From: Phycisphaerae bacterium | GTDB taxonomy: Bacteria > Planctomycetota > Phycisphaerae > UBA1845 > Fen-1342 | Assembly (NCBI GenBank): GCA_028277645.1 | Contig: JANQFV010000005.1 | Location: forward strand, 1 to 64,000 | Direction of reading: 5' to 3' | DNA length: 64,000 bases | Part shown: positions 34,889 to 43,408 of the stretch, in pieces | How the letters are laid out: each line of letters starts with the position of its first letter | How positions within the stretch are numbered: position 1 is the first letter of the stretch | The notes under the pieces: model-generated | What the model was told of the DNA's origin: nothing | Database searches by the model: none | What the model saw: only the letters and a program-made list of their open reading frames with translations | Program-made: the position numbers and the translations under genes

Positions 34889-35544
34889 AGATCAACGTTG
34901 TCGAAAGTGTGCTCAAAGCCAACGACGCGGTCGCCCAGACGAATCGTCGGCGCATGGATGAAACGGGCATTCTCACGATCAACATCATGAGTGCGCCCGG
35001 TAGCGGCAAGACTACGCTGCTTGAGAGAACGATCCCCGCGCTGGGAACGGACACGCGTTGTGCGGTGCTAGTGGGCGATTTGCAGACGACGCGCGACGCG
35101 GAGCGTCTGGGCGGCGTCGCGGCGCAGGTAACGCAGATCAACACGGGCAAGGGCTGTCACCTGTCCGCGACGCAGGTCGCCGACGGGCTCGACAGCCTGG
35201 ACCTGAACAAGGTGGACTACCTGTTCATCGAGAACGTCGGGAACATGGTCTGCCCGGCGGCGGTGAATCTGGGTGAACACCTGCGCGTGGTGCTGTTGAG
35301 CGTGCCGGAGGGCGAAGACAAGGTCGCAAAGTACCCGACGCTCTTTCAGCCGGCGGACGCGATCCTCTTGACGAAGATAGACCTGAGCACCGTCCTTGAA
35401 CACAACAAGACAAAGGTGTATGAAGATATTTCGCGCGTTAATTCCCGGGCGACGCTGATCGAGTGCTCGCCCAGGACGGGCGCGGGGATGCAGGACTGGT
35501 ACGACTGGTTGCAGCGGCAACGCCCCGAGCGGGCAGGTGACTGA
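34885..35544 (+). CDS. hypB: GTPase HypB for nickel insertion
   Basis: A 219-residue SIMIBI-class GTPase. The P-loop APGSGKTT is at residues 37-44, followed by LVGDLQTTRDAERL, LFIENVGNMVCP (Walker B region with a metal-site Cys) and LLTKIDLS (guanine specificity). The His-rich nickel-storage stretch of some HypB proteins is absent, so it is the short form. It overlaps hypA by four bases (GTGA). Some 65 bp separate it from hoxF, and no terminator is seen there. Confidence 0.95.
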   Translation: MKINVVESVLKANDAVAQTNRRRMDETGILTINIMSAPGSGKTTLLERTIPALGTDTRCAVLVGDLQTTRDAERLGGVAAQVTQINTGKGCHLSATQVADGLDSLDLNKVDYLFIENVGNMVCPAAVNLGEHLRVVLLSVPEGEDKVAKYPTLFQPADAILLTKIDLSTVLEHNKTKVYEDISRVNSRATLIECSPRTGAGMQDWYDWLQRQRPERAGD

Positions 35545-35609
35545 ACCCGCAACCGGTCAGCGAACGAATCGGAGGCAGTTTTGGAAGGCTCGAATCGGCG
35601 AGGTATTTC

Positions 35610-37424
35610 ATGAGCGAGAATCTCGGAGCCGCCGTCAGGGAAATCTGTCAGGCATGCGGCAATAACCGCGTGCGCATGATGGACATCGTCCGGGCGGTAC
35701 AGGCCAAGTTTGGCTGTGTGTGCGGTGAGGCCATGGACCTGATCGCGAAGGAAGTGAAGGCGCACCGCGTCGAAGTACAGAGCGTGGTGTCGTTCTACTC
35801 CTTTCTTTCCGATCGGCCCAAGGGGAAGATCGTCATCCGCCTGTGCAACGACGTGATCGACCAGATGCACGGCGCGGACCGCGTCGAGCAGGCCTTCTGC
35901 GAGGAGCTCGGCATACGCGTGGGCGAGACCACGGCCGACGGCCGCATCACACTGGAACACGCGCCTTGCATCGGCATGTGCGACCAGGCACCGGCCGCGC
36001 TGGTCAACGACGTGGTCGTCACGCAACTGTCGGCCGACGGAGCCCGCGAGCTCAGCCGCGAGCTCAAGCAGCACATGACGCCGCAGAAGCTCGTACGGAC
36101 CTATGGCGACGGCAACAACGCCCACGAACTGATCCGGGCGATGGTCCACAACAACCTGCGCGGCCCGGGTCCGATCATCTTCGGACCGATCAACCGGGCC
36201 GAGGCGCTGAGCAAGGCGCTGTCGATGTCGCCGGCCGAAGTCATTCGTGCGGTGAAGACGTCGCGTCTGCGGGGCCGGGGCGGGGCCGGATTCCCGACCG
36301 GCATGAAGTGGGAGTTCACGCGCGGCGCGAAAGGCGAGCGGCGTTGCGTGATCTGCAACGCTGACGAAGGTGAGCCCGGGACGTTCAAGGATCGCGTGAT
36401 CCTGACCGAGCGACCTGACCGTGTCCTGGCCGGTATGACGATCGCTGGTTACGCGATTGGCGCTGACGAGGGCATTCTCTACCTGCGGGGTGAGTACGCT
36501 TATCTGCGGCCGTTCCTCGAGGACGTGCTCCAGAAACGCCGCCAGGACGGCCTGCTGGGCAACAACATCCTCGGTAAAGGCTTCGATTTCGACATTCGCA
36601 TTCAGATGGGCGCCGGCGCCTACATCTGTGGCGAAGAGACGGCGCTGATCAGCTCGTGCGAGGGGCTTCGCGGCGATCCGAAGAACCGCCCGCCCTTCCC
36701 GGCCCAGAAGGGCTACCTGGAGCGTCCGACGGTCGTCAACAACGTTGAAACGCTGTGTGCCGTCACGAAGATTCTGGAGCACGGCCCCGGCGCATTCGCC
36801 GAGCACGGCACGTCGGGCAGCAGCGGCACCAAGCTGCTCAGCGTGTCCGGAGACTGCTCGCGTCCCGGCGTGTATGAAGTCGAGTTCGGCATGTCGTTGC
36901 GAGACGTGCTGCGGCTCGTCGGCGCCGATGATGCGGCAGCGGTACAGGTCGGTGGCCCGAGCGGCCAGATGGTCGGCCCCGCTGACTACGACCGCAAGAT
37001 CGAGTACGACGACCTGGCGACGGGCGGCTCGGTGATGGTATTCGGACCGCAGCGCAACGTGGTCGAAGTTGTCGACAAGTTCCTCGAGTTCTTCGTCGAG
37101 GAGAGCTGCGGCTATTGTACGCCCTGCCGGGTCGGAAACGTGCTGCTCAAAGAACGAATCGAGCACATACTCGCCGGCAAGGGTGAACCGACGGACCTCG
37201 AGTACCTGCAGGAGCTCGGCGAGACGGTGAAGACGATGAGCCGCTGCGGGCTCGGCCAAACCTCCGCCAATCCGGTGCTCACGACGCTCAAGAACTTCCG
37301 CGGCGCGTATGAGCAACTGATACCGGGGCCGTCGAACGGGTTCCAGCCGACGTTTGACCTGGCGGCTGCCGTCGGGGACGCGGAAGCGGTCATCGGACGC
37401 AAGTCGGAGCACGCTCACGCGTAG
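35610..37424 (+). CDS. hoxF: HoxF: NADH-binding diaphorase subunit with fused NuoE-like domain
   Basis: A 604-residue subunit of the NAD-reducing [NiFe] hydrogenase. Residues 1-~150 are NuoE/HoxE-like, but the [2Fe-2S] site is incomplete: C79, C120 and C124 are present while the position of the second Cys is D84. Residues ~175-450 are the FMN/NAD-binding NuoF domain (SRLRGRGGAGFPTGMKW, CNADEGEPGTFKDR, GAGAYICGEETALI). A C-terminal [4Fe-4S] site is shown by ESCGYCTPCRVG (~499-505) and a Cys in MSRCGLGQ (~545). The fusion is the Cupriavidus HoxF form, so no separate hoxE is needed. An SD-like GCGAGG precedes the ATG. Confidence 0.94.
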   Translation: MSENLGAAVREICQACGNNRVRMMDIVRAVQAKFGCVCGEAMDLIAKEVKAHRVEVQSVVSFYSFLSDRPKGKIVIRLCNDVIDQMHGADRVEQAFCEELGIRVGETTADGRITLEHAPCIGMCDQAPAALVNDVVVTQLSADGARELSRELKQHMTPQKLVRTYGDGNNAHELIRAMVHNNLRGPGPIIFGPINRAEALSKALSMSPAEVIRAVKTSRLRGRGGAGFPTGMKWEFTRGAKGERRCVICNADEGEPGTFKDRVILTERPDRVLAGMTIAGYAIGADEGILYLRGEYAYLRPFLEDVLQKRRQDGLLGNNILGKGFDFDIRIQMGAGAYICGEETALISSCEGLRGDPKNRPPFPAQKGYLERPTVVNNVETLCAVTKILEHGPGAFAEHGTSGSSGTKLLSVSGDCSRPGVYEVEFGMSLRDVLRLVGADDAAAVQVGGPSGQMVGPADYDRKIEYDDLATGGSVMVFGPQRNVVEVVDKFLEFFVEESCGYCTPCRVGNVLLKERIEHILAGKGEPTDLEYLQELGETVKTMSRCGLGQTSANPVLTTLKNFRGAYEQLIPGPSNGFQPTFDLAAAVGDAEAVIGRKSEHAHA

Positions 37425-37441
37425 AAAGGGAAGCGATTCAG

Positions 37442-38152
37442 ATGAGCGACATGATTCAGATCACGATTGACGGCCGCGAGATCGAGGCCCAGCCGAGCCA
37501 GACGATCCTCGAGGCCGCTCAGAACAAGGGCGTGTATATCCCCCGGCTGTGCTACATGAAGGGGCTGATCCCGCACGGTAGCTGCCGCATCTGCACTGTG
37601 ATGGTCAATGGTCGACCGCAATCCGCCTGCACGACGCCGGTCGCGCCGGGCCAGGTGGTCGAGAACAATACTGACAAGCTGATGGCGCTGCGCAAGAACA
37701 TCATCGAGATGCTCTTCGTCGAAGGCAATCACTACTGCATGTACTGCGAGAAAAGCGGCAACTGTGAGTTGCAGGCGCTGGCTTACCGCTTTGGCATCGC
37801 GGCGCCGAAGTACCCGTACCTGTTCCCGCAGCGTGACGTTGATGCCTCGCACCGAGACGTGCTCATTGACCGCAACCGCTGCATTCTGTGCGGTCGGTGC
37901 GTGCGCTCGAGCCGCGACGTCGACGGTAAGCACGTGTTTGAGTTCGTCGGCCGGGGCCCGGAGAAGCGTGTGGCGATCAACGCCGAGGCAAAACTGTCCG
38001 ACACGAATCTCGAGGTGCGGGACGCCGCGGTCGAAGCTTGTCCCGTGGGTGCAATTCTAAAGAAACGCGTCGGTTACGCCGTCCCGGTCGGCCAGCGTAT
38101 GTACGACCACGAGCCGATCGGATCGGATGTCGAAGCGGGCGCCGCGAAGTAA
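37442..38152 (+). CDS. hoxU: HoxU: Fe-S diaphorase subunit
   Basis: A 236-residue NuoG-like electron-wire subunit linking HoxF to the HoxYH hydrogenase. The N-terminal ferredoxin domain has C37, C48, C51 and C63 for a [2Fe-2S] cluster. A middle site NHYCMYCEKSGNC (C98, C101, C107) and a [4Fe-4S] motif C146-x2-C149-x2-C152 with C199 (VEACPVGA) follow. The pattern and length match HoxU of bidirectional hydrogenases. It is 17 bp after hoxF and 12 bp before hoxY. Confidence 0.95.
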   Translation: MSDMIQITIDGREIEAQPSQTILEAAQNKGVYIPRLCYMKGLIPHGSCRICTVMVNGRPQSACTTPVAPGQVVENNTDKLMALRKNIIEMLFVEGNHYCMYCEKSGNCELQALAYRFGIAAPKYPYLFPQRDVDASHRDVLIDRNRCILCGRCVRSSRDVDGKHVFEFVGRGPEKRVAINAEAKLSDTNLEVRDAAVEACPVGAILKKRVGYAVPVGQRMYDHEPIGSDVEAGAAK

Positions 38153-38164
38153 AGGAGGCCGGTA

Positions 38165-38719
38165 ATGGCGAACAATGGCAAACCCAAGTTGGCAACGACG
38201 TCGCTCGCCGGCTGCTTCGGCTGTCACATGTCCATCCTGGACATAGACGACCGAATCCTGAAGCTGGTGGAGCTCATCGAGTTTGACAAATCCCCGGTCG
38301 ACGACATCAAGGAGTTCACCGGGCAGTGTGCGATCGGCCTGCTCGAAGGCGGCTGCTGCAACGAGGAGAATGTTGAGATCCTGCGAAAGTTCCGCCGGCA
38401 CTGCGACATTCTGATTTCGCTCGGCGACTGCGCGATCATGGGCGGCATCCCGGCGATGCGGAACAACATCCCGCTGCAGGAGTGTTACGCCGAGGCGTAC
38501 CTCAATGGGCCATCGGTCTATAACCCGGCGGGGCAGATTCCGAACGATCCGGAGCTGCCGTTGCTGCTGAACCGTGTATACCCGTGTCACGAGGTCGTGA
38601 AGATCGACTATCACCTTCCGGGCTGTCCGCCGCCGGCGGACACGATCTGGGAGGCGCTCGTGGCGTTGCTATCGGATAAGCCTGTCGACCTGCCGTATGA
38701 GCTGGTCAAGTACGACTAG
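38165..38719 (+). CDS. hoxY: HoxY: small subunit of NAD-linked [NiFe] hydrogenase
   Basis: A 184-residue small subunit with the single proximal [4Fe-4S] cluster typical of group 3d enzymes. Ligand cysteines are visible as C17 and C20 (LAGCFGCH), C89 (LGDCAIMGG) and C154 (LPGCPP). There is no twin-arginine signal, so the enzyme is cytoplasmic. AAAGGAGG precedes the ATG. Confidence 0.95.
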   Translation: MANNGKPKLATTSLAGCFGCHMSILDIDDRILKLVELIEFDKSPVDDIKEFTGQCAIGLLEGGCCNEENVEILRKFRRHCDILISLGDCAIMGGIPAMRNNIPLQECYAEAYLNGPSVYNPAGQIPNDPELPLLLNRVYPCHEVVKIDYHLPGCPPPADTIWEALVALLSDKPVDLPYELVKYD

Positions 38720-38767
38720 ATCGCCGGCGCCGGCATTGGCCGGCGTTGCCTGATCGGAGGATAGACC

Positions 38768-40234
38768 GTGGTTTCGATGAAGAACGGTTTAAAACGGATC
38801 GCGATCGAGCCGGTTACCCGTGTCGAGGGGCACGGCAAGGTCACGATCCTGCTGGACGAAAAGAACGAGGTGCAGCAGGCCCGGCTGCACATCGTGGAGT
38901 TTCGCGGATTTGAGCGATTTATTCAGGGCCGCCCCTTCTGGGAAGTTCCGGTCCTGGTGCAGCGGCTGTGCGGCATCTGCCCCGTCAGCCACCACCTGGC
39001 CGCCGCCAAGGCGATGGACATCATCGTCGGCGGCGAGAACCTGACGCCGACCGCGGAGAAGATGCGCCGGCTGATGCACTACGGGCAGTTCTTCCAGTCG
39101 CACGCGTTGCACTTCTTCCACCTGTGCTCGCCGGACCTGCTGTTCGGATTCGATGCTGACGTCGCGATTCGTAATGTCATCGGCGTCGCGGCCAAGTTTC
39201 CGGATCTTGCGGTTCAGGGCGTGATGATGCGGAAGTACGGGCAGGAAGTGATCCTGCGGACGGCCGGTAAAAAGATCCACGGCACGGGTGCGATTCCCGG
39301 CGGCATCAACAAGAACCTGTCGAACGAGGAACGCGACTTCCTGCTGAAGGACATCGACCAGATGGTCAAGTGGTCGCGCGGCGCACTCAAGATCGCGAAG
39401 GACTACACCGTCGAGAATCTCGACAAGGTCAAGGACTTCGGCTCGTTCGAATCGAATCACTTCGGGTTCGTGCGGTCCGACGGCGCGATGGATCTCTACC
39501 ACGGCGGTTTGCGGGCGGTCACCGCGACCGGCGAGACGATTTTCGACCACGTCGATTATCGTGAGTACCTCGACTACATCGTCGAAGAGGTTAAGCCGTG
39601 GTCGTACATGAAGTTCCCGTTCATCAAGTCGATCGGACCGGAGAACGGCTGGTATCGCGTAGGGCCGTTGCCTCGCGTGAACATCTGTGACTTCATCGAT
39701 ACGCCCGAAGCCGAGGAAGCTCGCAAGGAGTTCATGGCGGTCACGGACGGCAAGCCCAACAACATCACGATGGCCTACCACTGGACGCGGATGATCGAGC
39801 TGCTCCACGCGATCGAGAAGATCAAGGAGCTGCTCCACGACCCGGATCTCCAGGGTAATGATCTGGTTGTCACCGGCGAGCGCCGGGGTGAGGCGGTCGG
39901 ACTGATCGAGGCGCCGCGCGGTACGCTTTTCCACCACTACAAGGTGGACGAGAATGACCAGGTCACGATGGCCAACCTGATCGTCTCGACAACGAACAAC
40001 AACGAGCCAATGAACCGCGCGGTCAGCAAGGTGGCCCGCGACCATCTCTCGGGCGTCGAGATCACCGAAGGCCTACTGAATCACGTGGAGGTCGCGATTC
40101 GGGCTTATGATCCGTGCCTCTCGTGTGCGACGCACGCGATGGGACAGATGCCGCTGATCATCGAGCTGGTCGACCACAGCGGTAACGTGATCAACCGCAA
40201 GGCCAAGGGTTGCAAGCTGCCCGAGGAGCAATAG
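38768..40234 (+). CDS. hoxH: HoxH: [NiFe] catalytic large subunit
   Basis: A 488-residue large subunit that binds the NiFe centre. The four ligand cysteines are present: C68 and C71 in RLCGICPVSHH and C450 and C453 in DPCLSCATHA. About 32 residues follow H456 and should be removed by the protease HoxW after nickel insertion. The N-terminus (RIAIEPVTRVEGHGKVTI) and overall pattern place it in group 3d, NAD-coupled and bidirectional. A GTG seven bases after GGAGG is the start; the next ATG is nine bases downstream and less well placed. Confidence 0.96.
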   Translation: MVSMKNGLKRIAIEPVTRVEGHGKVTILLDEKNEVQQARLHIVEFRGFERFIQGRPFWEVPVLVQRLCGICPVSHHLAAAKAMDIIVGGENLTPTAEKMRRLMHYGQFFQSHALHFFHLCSPDLLFGFDADVAIRNVIGVAAKFPDLAVQGVMMRKYGQEVILRTAGKKIHGTGAIPGGINKNLSNEERDFLLKDIDQMVKWSRGALKIAKDYTVENLDKVKDFGSFESNHFGFVRSDGAMDLYHGGLRAVTATGETIFDHVDYREYLDYIVEEVKPWSYMKFPFIKSIGPENGWYRVGPLPRVNICDFIDTPEAEEARKEFMAVTDGKPNNITMAYHWTRMIELLHAIEKIKELLHDPDLQGNDLVVTGERRGEAVGLIEAPRGTLFHHYKVDENDQVTMANLIVSTTNNNEPMNRAVSKVARDHLSGVEITEGLLNHVEVAIRAYDPCLSCATHAMGQMPLIIELVDHSGNVINRKAKGCKLPEEQ

Positions 40235-40238
40235 TCTG

Positions 40239-40763
40239 TTGAACGAGCGCTGCCGCATCATGGTGATCGGATATGGCAACCCGGGCCGTCAGGACGACGG
40301 CCTGGGACCGGCCGTTGCGGCCGCGTTCGAACAAGCGGACCTGCCGGACGTCACCGTAGATTCGGACTATCAACTGACAGTCGAGGATGCGGCGGCAGTG
40401 GCACAACATGATGTGGTGATTTTCGCGGATGCCGACTGCACCGGCCCGGAGCCGTTCAGGTTCGATCCGGTGCTGCCGGGTGACGCCGTGACGTTCAGCT
40501 CGCACAGCGTGCAACCGGACGGCGTGCTGGCCCTGGCGGACCAGCTTTTCGGCGTACGCCCGCGGGCGTACGCGCTGGGCATTCGCGGGTACGAATTCAA
40601 CGAATACCGGGAAGCGCTGTCTGCCGCTGCCCAGCGGAATCTGGCAGCCGCAGTCGATTTTCTGCGCGGCGCTTTGAATCAACGAACTGTTTTGCGGGAC
40701 GGATCGCCGCACGAGCTGGCCGCGCTGGCCGGTGCGTCGACAACCGCGAACGGGGACGAATGA
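40239..40763 (+). CDS. hoxW: HoxW: hydrogenase maturation endopeptidase
   Basis: A 174-residue protease of the HybD/HoxW family that trims the C-terminal peptide of HoxH. The nickel-sensing acid residues lie in VIGYGNPGRQDDGLGP (residues ~9-24) and in FADADC (~62-67); a His is in FSSHSVQPDG. The start is a TTG preceded by GAGGAG from the end of hoxH; an internal ATG at 40260 would remove only seven residues. The C-terminal 30 residues are an extension beyond the usual domain. Its stop overlaps the next gene's ATG. Confidence 0.9.
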   Translation: MNERCRIMVIGYGNPGRQDDGLGPAVAAAFEQADLPDVTVDSDYQLTVEDAAAVAQHDVVIFADADCTGPEPFRFDPVLPGDAVTFSSHSVQPDGVLALADQLFGVRPRAYALGIRGYEFNEYREALSAAAQRNLAAAVDFLRGALNQRTVLRDGSPHELAALAGASTTANGDE

Positions 40764-41137
40764 TGCAAGATGGAAAACACGTAATACTGTGTGTCGATGA
40801 CGATCAGGATCTGCTGGACGCGCTGCGGCTGGTGCTCGAGAAGGCGGAGTACACCGTGATCGAGGCCCGCAGCGCCGAGCAGGGTCTCGCGCTATACAAG
40901 GAATCCGATCCGGACCTGATCATTGTCGACCTGATGATGGAAGAGGTTGATGCGGGCACAAGCCTGGTCCGCAACCTCAAGGCTGAGGGCAACACCAAGC
41001 CGGTGTACATGCTCAGCTCCATCGGCGACAACCTGAACATGAACATCGACTACAATGAGCTCGGCCTGTCCGGCGTTTTCCAGAAGCCGCTTGACAACCA
41101 GCGCCTGCTGACCGTGCTCCGCGAGAAGCTCAAGTAG
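40760..41137 (+). CDS. Stand-alone response regulator receiver domain
   Basis: A 125-residue single-domain CheY-like protein. The acidic pocket is CVDDD (residues 11-15), the phosphorylation site is D57 in LIIVDLMM, and FQKPLD carries the conserved Lys. No output domain follows. It overlaps hoxW (ATGA) and so belongs to the hydrogenase operon, where it may link enzyme expression or activity to a kinase. The kinase and any NtrC-type partner for the sigma-54 promoter are not in the window. Confidence 0.9.
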   Translation: MMQDGKHVILCVDDDQDLLDALRLVLEKAEYTVIEARSAEQGLALYKESDPDLIIVDLMMEEVDAGTSLVRNLKAEGNTKPVYMLSSIGDNLNMNIDYNELGLSGVFQKPLDNQRLLTVLREKLK

Positions 41138-41168
41138 CCGCATGCCCACTCGAATGTTGCACCGAGCG

Positions 41169-41190
41169 CCCCTCCTCCGCCAGGGAGGGG
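41169..41190. terminator. C-rich hairpin after the hox operon
   Basis: CCCCTCC and GGAGGGG around TCCGCCAG, located between the convergent receiver-domain and beta-propeller genes. It resembles the hairpin at 979-999. Confidence 0.55.
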
Positions 41191-41255
41191 CTGGGTGTGC
41201 CTGGGCACTGAGGGCACGGCGGCCGCTAGTTCCTGAACGCCTGCAACACGCTCCA

Positions 41256-42392
41256 TCAGATTCCGCCCGGCCCGTACAACAGCAGGTCGACGAACGGATT
41301 GATGTCGCCGAACCCGAACTCGCCGTCGGCATTGATATCGCCGTGCAGGAGTGTGCAGTCCGGGAAGTCGAGCGCGTACTGCTCCGGATCCGTTAAGCCC
41401 AGTACAAACGGGTTGATGTCTCCGAAGCCCACTTCGCCGTCGCAGTTCATATCGCCGTCGCCCACGGGTGGGAGCACATCAGCGATGTACAAACCGTCGA
41501 AGTCGACGTAGGCCACGGCCCCGCCGTGATAGCTGGGCGTGGTGCCGCCGACGTCAGTCAACGGGAACACATCGGCCCCGTCCCACATGAACAACTGCGG
41601 CGTGAACGGGTCGGTCGGATACCGCGACCAGATGACGCGACCGCTCCACACGGTTGGAAAGCGATCGATGATGCCGCCGGCCGCATCATCGTCGGTCAGA
41701 CGCTGCATGACGCCGTCGCTCCAAAAGAACACCTCGGCGCCGTCGAAGAGCGTTCCTTCGGTGGCGTTGATCCAGGCCACGCAACCGTCGTACAGCGAGA
41801 TCTCCGCTCCGTAGTACGCACCGCGGCTAACCGTGTGCGTCGTGGTACCGTCGAAGTAATACACCCAGAAGTCATCCGGGTCCTGCCAGGCGTATGTGAC
41901 AATGCCCGCGTCGGTCACGTAAATGGCTGGATGCACGCCTCGAATGCCAAGCGGTGCTGTGGAGTCTGCGGATGCATCGTAGTACCAGAGCCACTCGTGC
42001 GCCTGACTCCAGATGAGATCGCCATTGCTGCCTGCGGCCAGGTCGCTGTCAATCACACCGAGTGAGTTGGAGACGTTCTGCGGCTGACTGCCGTCCCAAC
42101 GATAGATTTCACTGCTGCTGGCGGTGGACTGAACGTTTCGCCAGGCAAGCGTGCCGGCCGCATTCGTGGGTTCGTATGCGTAGAGGTCCGGCCCGTAGAT
42201 GTGCGTCGACATCATGCCGTCGAAAAACATCACGGCGCCGCCGGGGCCGTCAAGATACGCGACGGATCCGGACCAATTGCGCGGCCATTCGCCGTTGGCG
42301 GCGATCAGCGTCGCGGGGCCGAGTTGCCACTGTCCGGCGAAGACGCTCGCGCAACTCAACATTACAACGCACGATGCGTAACGCGCCCGCAT
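41256..42392 (-). CDS. Secreted beta-propeller protein with C-terminal dockerin-like repeats
   Basis: A 378-residue exported protein. The ATG at 42392 follows GGGAGAAGCC and starts a signal peptide (RYASCVVMLSCASVFA). Residues ~25-300 consist of repeated ~40-residue units with W, Y and D patterns (YYDGTTTHTV-like, YRWDGSQPQNVS), consistent with a TolB/WD-type propeller. The C-terminal ~65 residues contain two Ca-binding dockerin-like units, MNCDGEVGFGDINPFV and INADGEFGFGDINPFV. Such tails in Planctomycetes and cellulosome bacteria dock to cohesin domains or anchor surface proteins. The next gene upstream encodes a cohesin-like PEP-CTERM protein, which makes that partnership worth testing. 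No enzymatic motif is visible. Confidence 0.72.
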   Translation of the reverse strand: MRARYASCVVMLSCASVFAGQWQLGPATLIAANGEWPRNWSGSVAYLDGPGGAVMFFDGMMSTHIYGPDLYAYEPTNAAGTLAWRNVQSTASSSEIYRWDGSQPQNVSNSLGVIDSDLAAGSNGDLIWSQAHEWLWYYDASADSTAPLGIRGVHPAIYVTDAGIVTYAWQDPDDFWVYYFDGTTTHTVSRGAYYGAEISLYDGCVAWINATEGTLFDGAEVFFWSDGVMQRLTDDDAAGGIIDRFPTVWSGRVIWSRYPTDPFTPQLFMWDGADVFPLTDVGGTTPSYHGGAVAYVDFDGLYIADVLPPVGDGDMNCDGEVGFGDINPFVLGLTDPEQYALDFPDCTLLHGDINADGEFGFGDINPFVDLLLYGPGGI

Positions 42393-42642
42393 GGCTTCTC
42401 CCTTCCGGGGTACGACGATCAAGCTGTGGTAATGCGCCTTCCCTTCCTCAGCAAAGGTACGATCCGTGCTGTGCAGCGTGCCCGATTCTCTCGCCGCCGC
42501 GCTCACCGGAGCTATTGTAAGATCCCGATAAAGCCCGTTCAACGATTGCGTGTCGGCAGACGTCGGCCGAACGAGCACGGTAGTGCAGTGGGCAGGATGT
42601 TGCCGTCTGAATAACAGCAAGTCGTGTTCCCTCCAAACAACA

Positions 42643-42672
42643 AGGCCACGCCTCCGAAGAGACGTGGCCTTG
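42643..42672 (-). terminator. Terminator of the PEP-CTERM gene
   Basis: AAGGCCACG and CGTGGCCTT form a perfect 9-bp stem, followed on the minus strand by TTGTTG. It lies 58 bp beyond the stop of the 42730-43284 gene. The remaining part of the 42393-42729 interval shows no gene. Confidence 0.7.
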
Positions 42673-42729
42673 TGAATCATCGTGCGAATCGTTGCGGCCG
42701 GTTCACGGCCGCCCGATTCTCAGCACCGA

Positions 42730-43284
42730 TTAGCGCCGACGCAGCAGCGCACCGGCGACCAGCATAAGAGCCAGCGCGGCCGGTTCCGGAACAATGTGAA
42801 TCTGACCAACGTTATAGATGACGTTGGCAAAACCGGCGCCCGCGCCTTCCAGCGCGAAGCCTTCCGTCAGATCGCCGGTCGCGTTGTCATCGCTGAGCAG
42901 CAGATCGGTCGTACCGAGCGCTACCGGCGTGAAGTACACCGTGGCCAGCAGGACACCGGTACCGGTGACCCCGCTCGGGAACGCGAGACCCGCGAGACCG
43001 TCGAGGTCTTCATTCTCGGTCGGCAAGGCCGCCGGCGTCCAGCTCGGGCCGATCTGAATCGTGCCTTCAAGAATGGCAATGTTCGGATCGACGATGTCGA
43101 GGTCAAGGCCCCAGCCGACAATCGGCTCGTCGCCGGGAATATCGGCGACAATGTCGATGCTGAAGGTGCCGCTACCCAAAACGGCAGTCTTCGGTGTCGG
43201 ATCGAAGCTCACGACGATGTCAGCCATCGCCGGTGCAGCTACGACCGACAGCATCAGGGCGCTACACAAAAGCCGCATTTTCAT
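42730..43284 (-). CDS. PEP-CTERM protein with cohesin-like domain
   Basis: A 184-residue exported protein: signal peptide (LLCSALMLSVVAAPAMA), a beta-sandwich of ~140 residues and the C-terminal sorting signal VPEPAALALMLVAGALLRRR, which an exosortase (elsewhere in the genome) would process. The sandwich (DIVVSFDPTPKTAVLGSGTF, then VGWGLDLDIVDPNIAIL) resembles cohesin or cohesin-like domains, with the expected G-x-F and D-P-x-x-L/I pattern. Neighbouring genes on both sides carry dockerin-like repeats. Surface attachment or extracellular matrix roles are inferred. Confidence 0.75.
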   Translation of the reverse strand: MKMRLLCSALMLSVVAAPAMADIVVSFDPTPKTAVLGSGTFSIDIVADIPGDEPIVGWGLDLDIVDPNIAILEGTIQIGPSWTPAALPTENEDLDGLAGLAFPSGVTGTGVLLATVYFTPVALGTTDLLLSDDNATGDLTEGFALEGAGAGFANVIYNVGQIHIVPEPAALALMLVAGALLRRR

Positions 43285-43360
43285 GGTTTCTCATCCTCCT
43301 TACGCGCCCCAGCGGGCGCACCATTTCGAAGTTCGGAACTCGTGTATCTCCTCACAAACA

Positions 43361-43398
43361 CGGGACGCGCCGGCGGAGTACTCCGCCGGCGTATCCCG
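43361..43398 (-). terminator. Long hairpin after the 2012-residue protein gene
   Basis: The centre CGCCGGCGGAGT/ACTCCGCCGGCG is a perfect 24-bp palindrome, extended to a 19-bp stem with two mismatches. It lies ten bases past the stop codon. There is no T-run. Confidence 0.6.
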
Positions 43399-43408
43399 AT
43401 CGAATCCA

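Noticed and set aside
35346-37418. A 690-codon frame antisense to hoxF
   Set aside because: It is a by-product of GC-rich third positions; hoxF on the other strand is certain.
38789-40045. A 418-codon frame antisense to hoxH
   Set aside because: Same reason: hoxH has all ligand motifs, and the antisense product has no recognisable domain.
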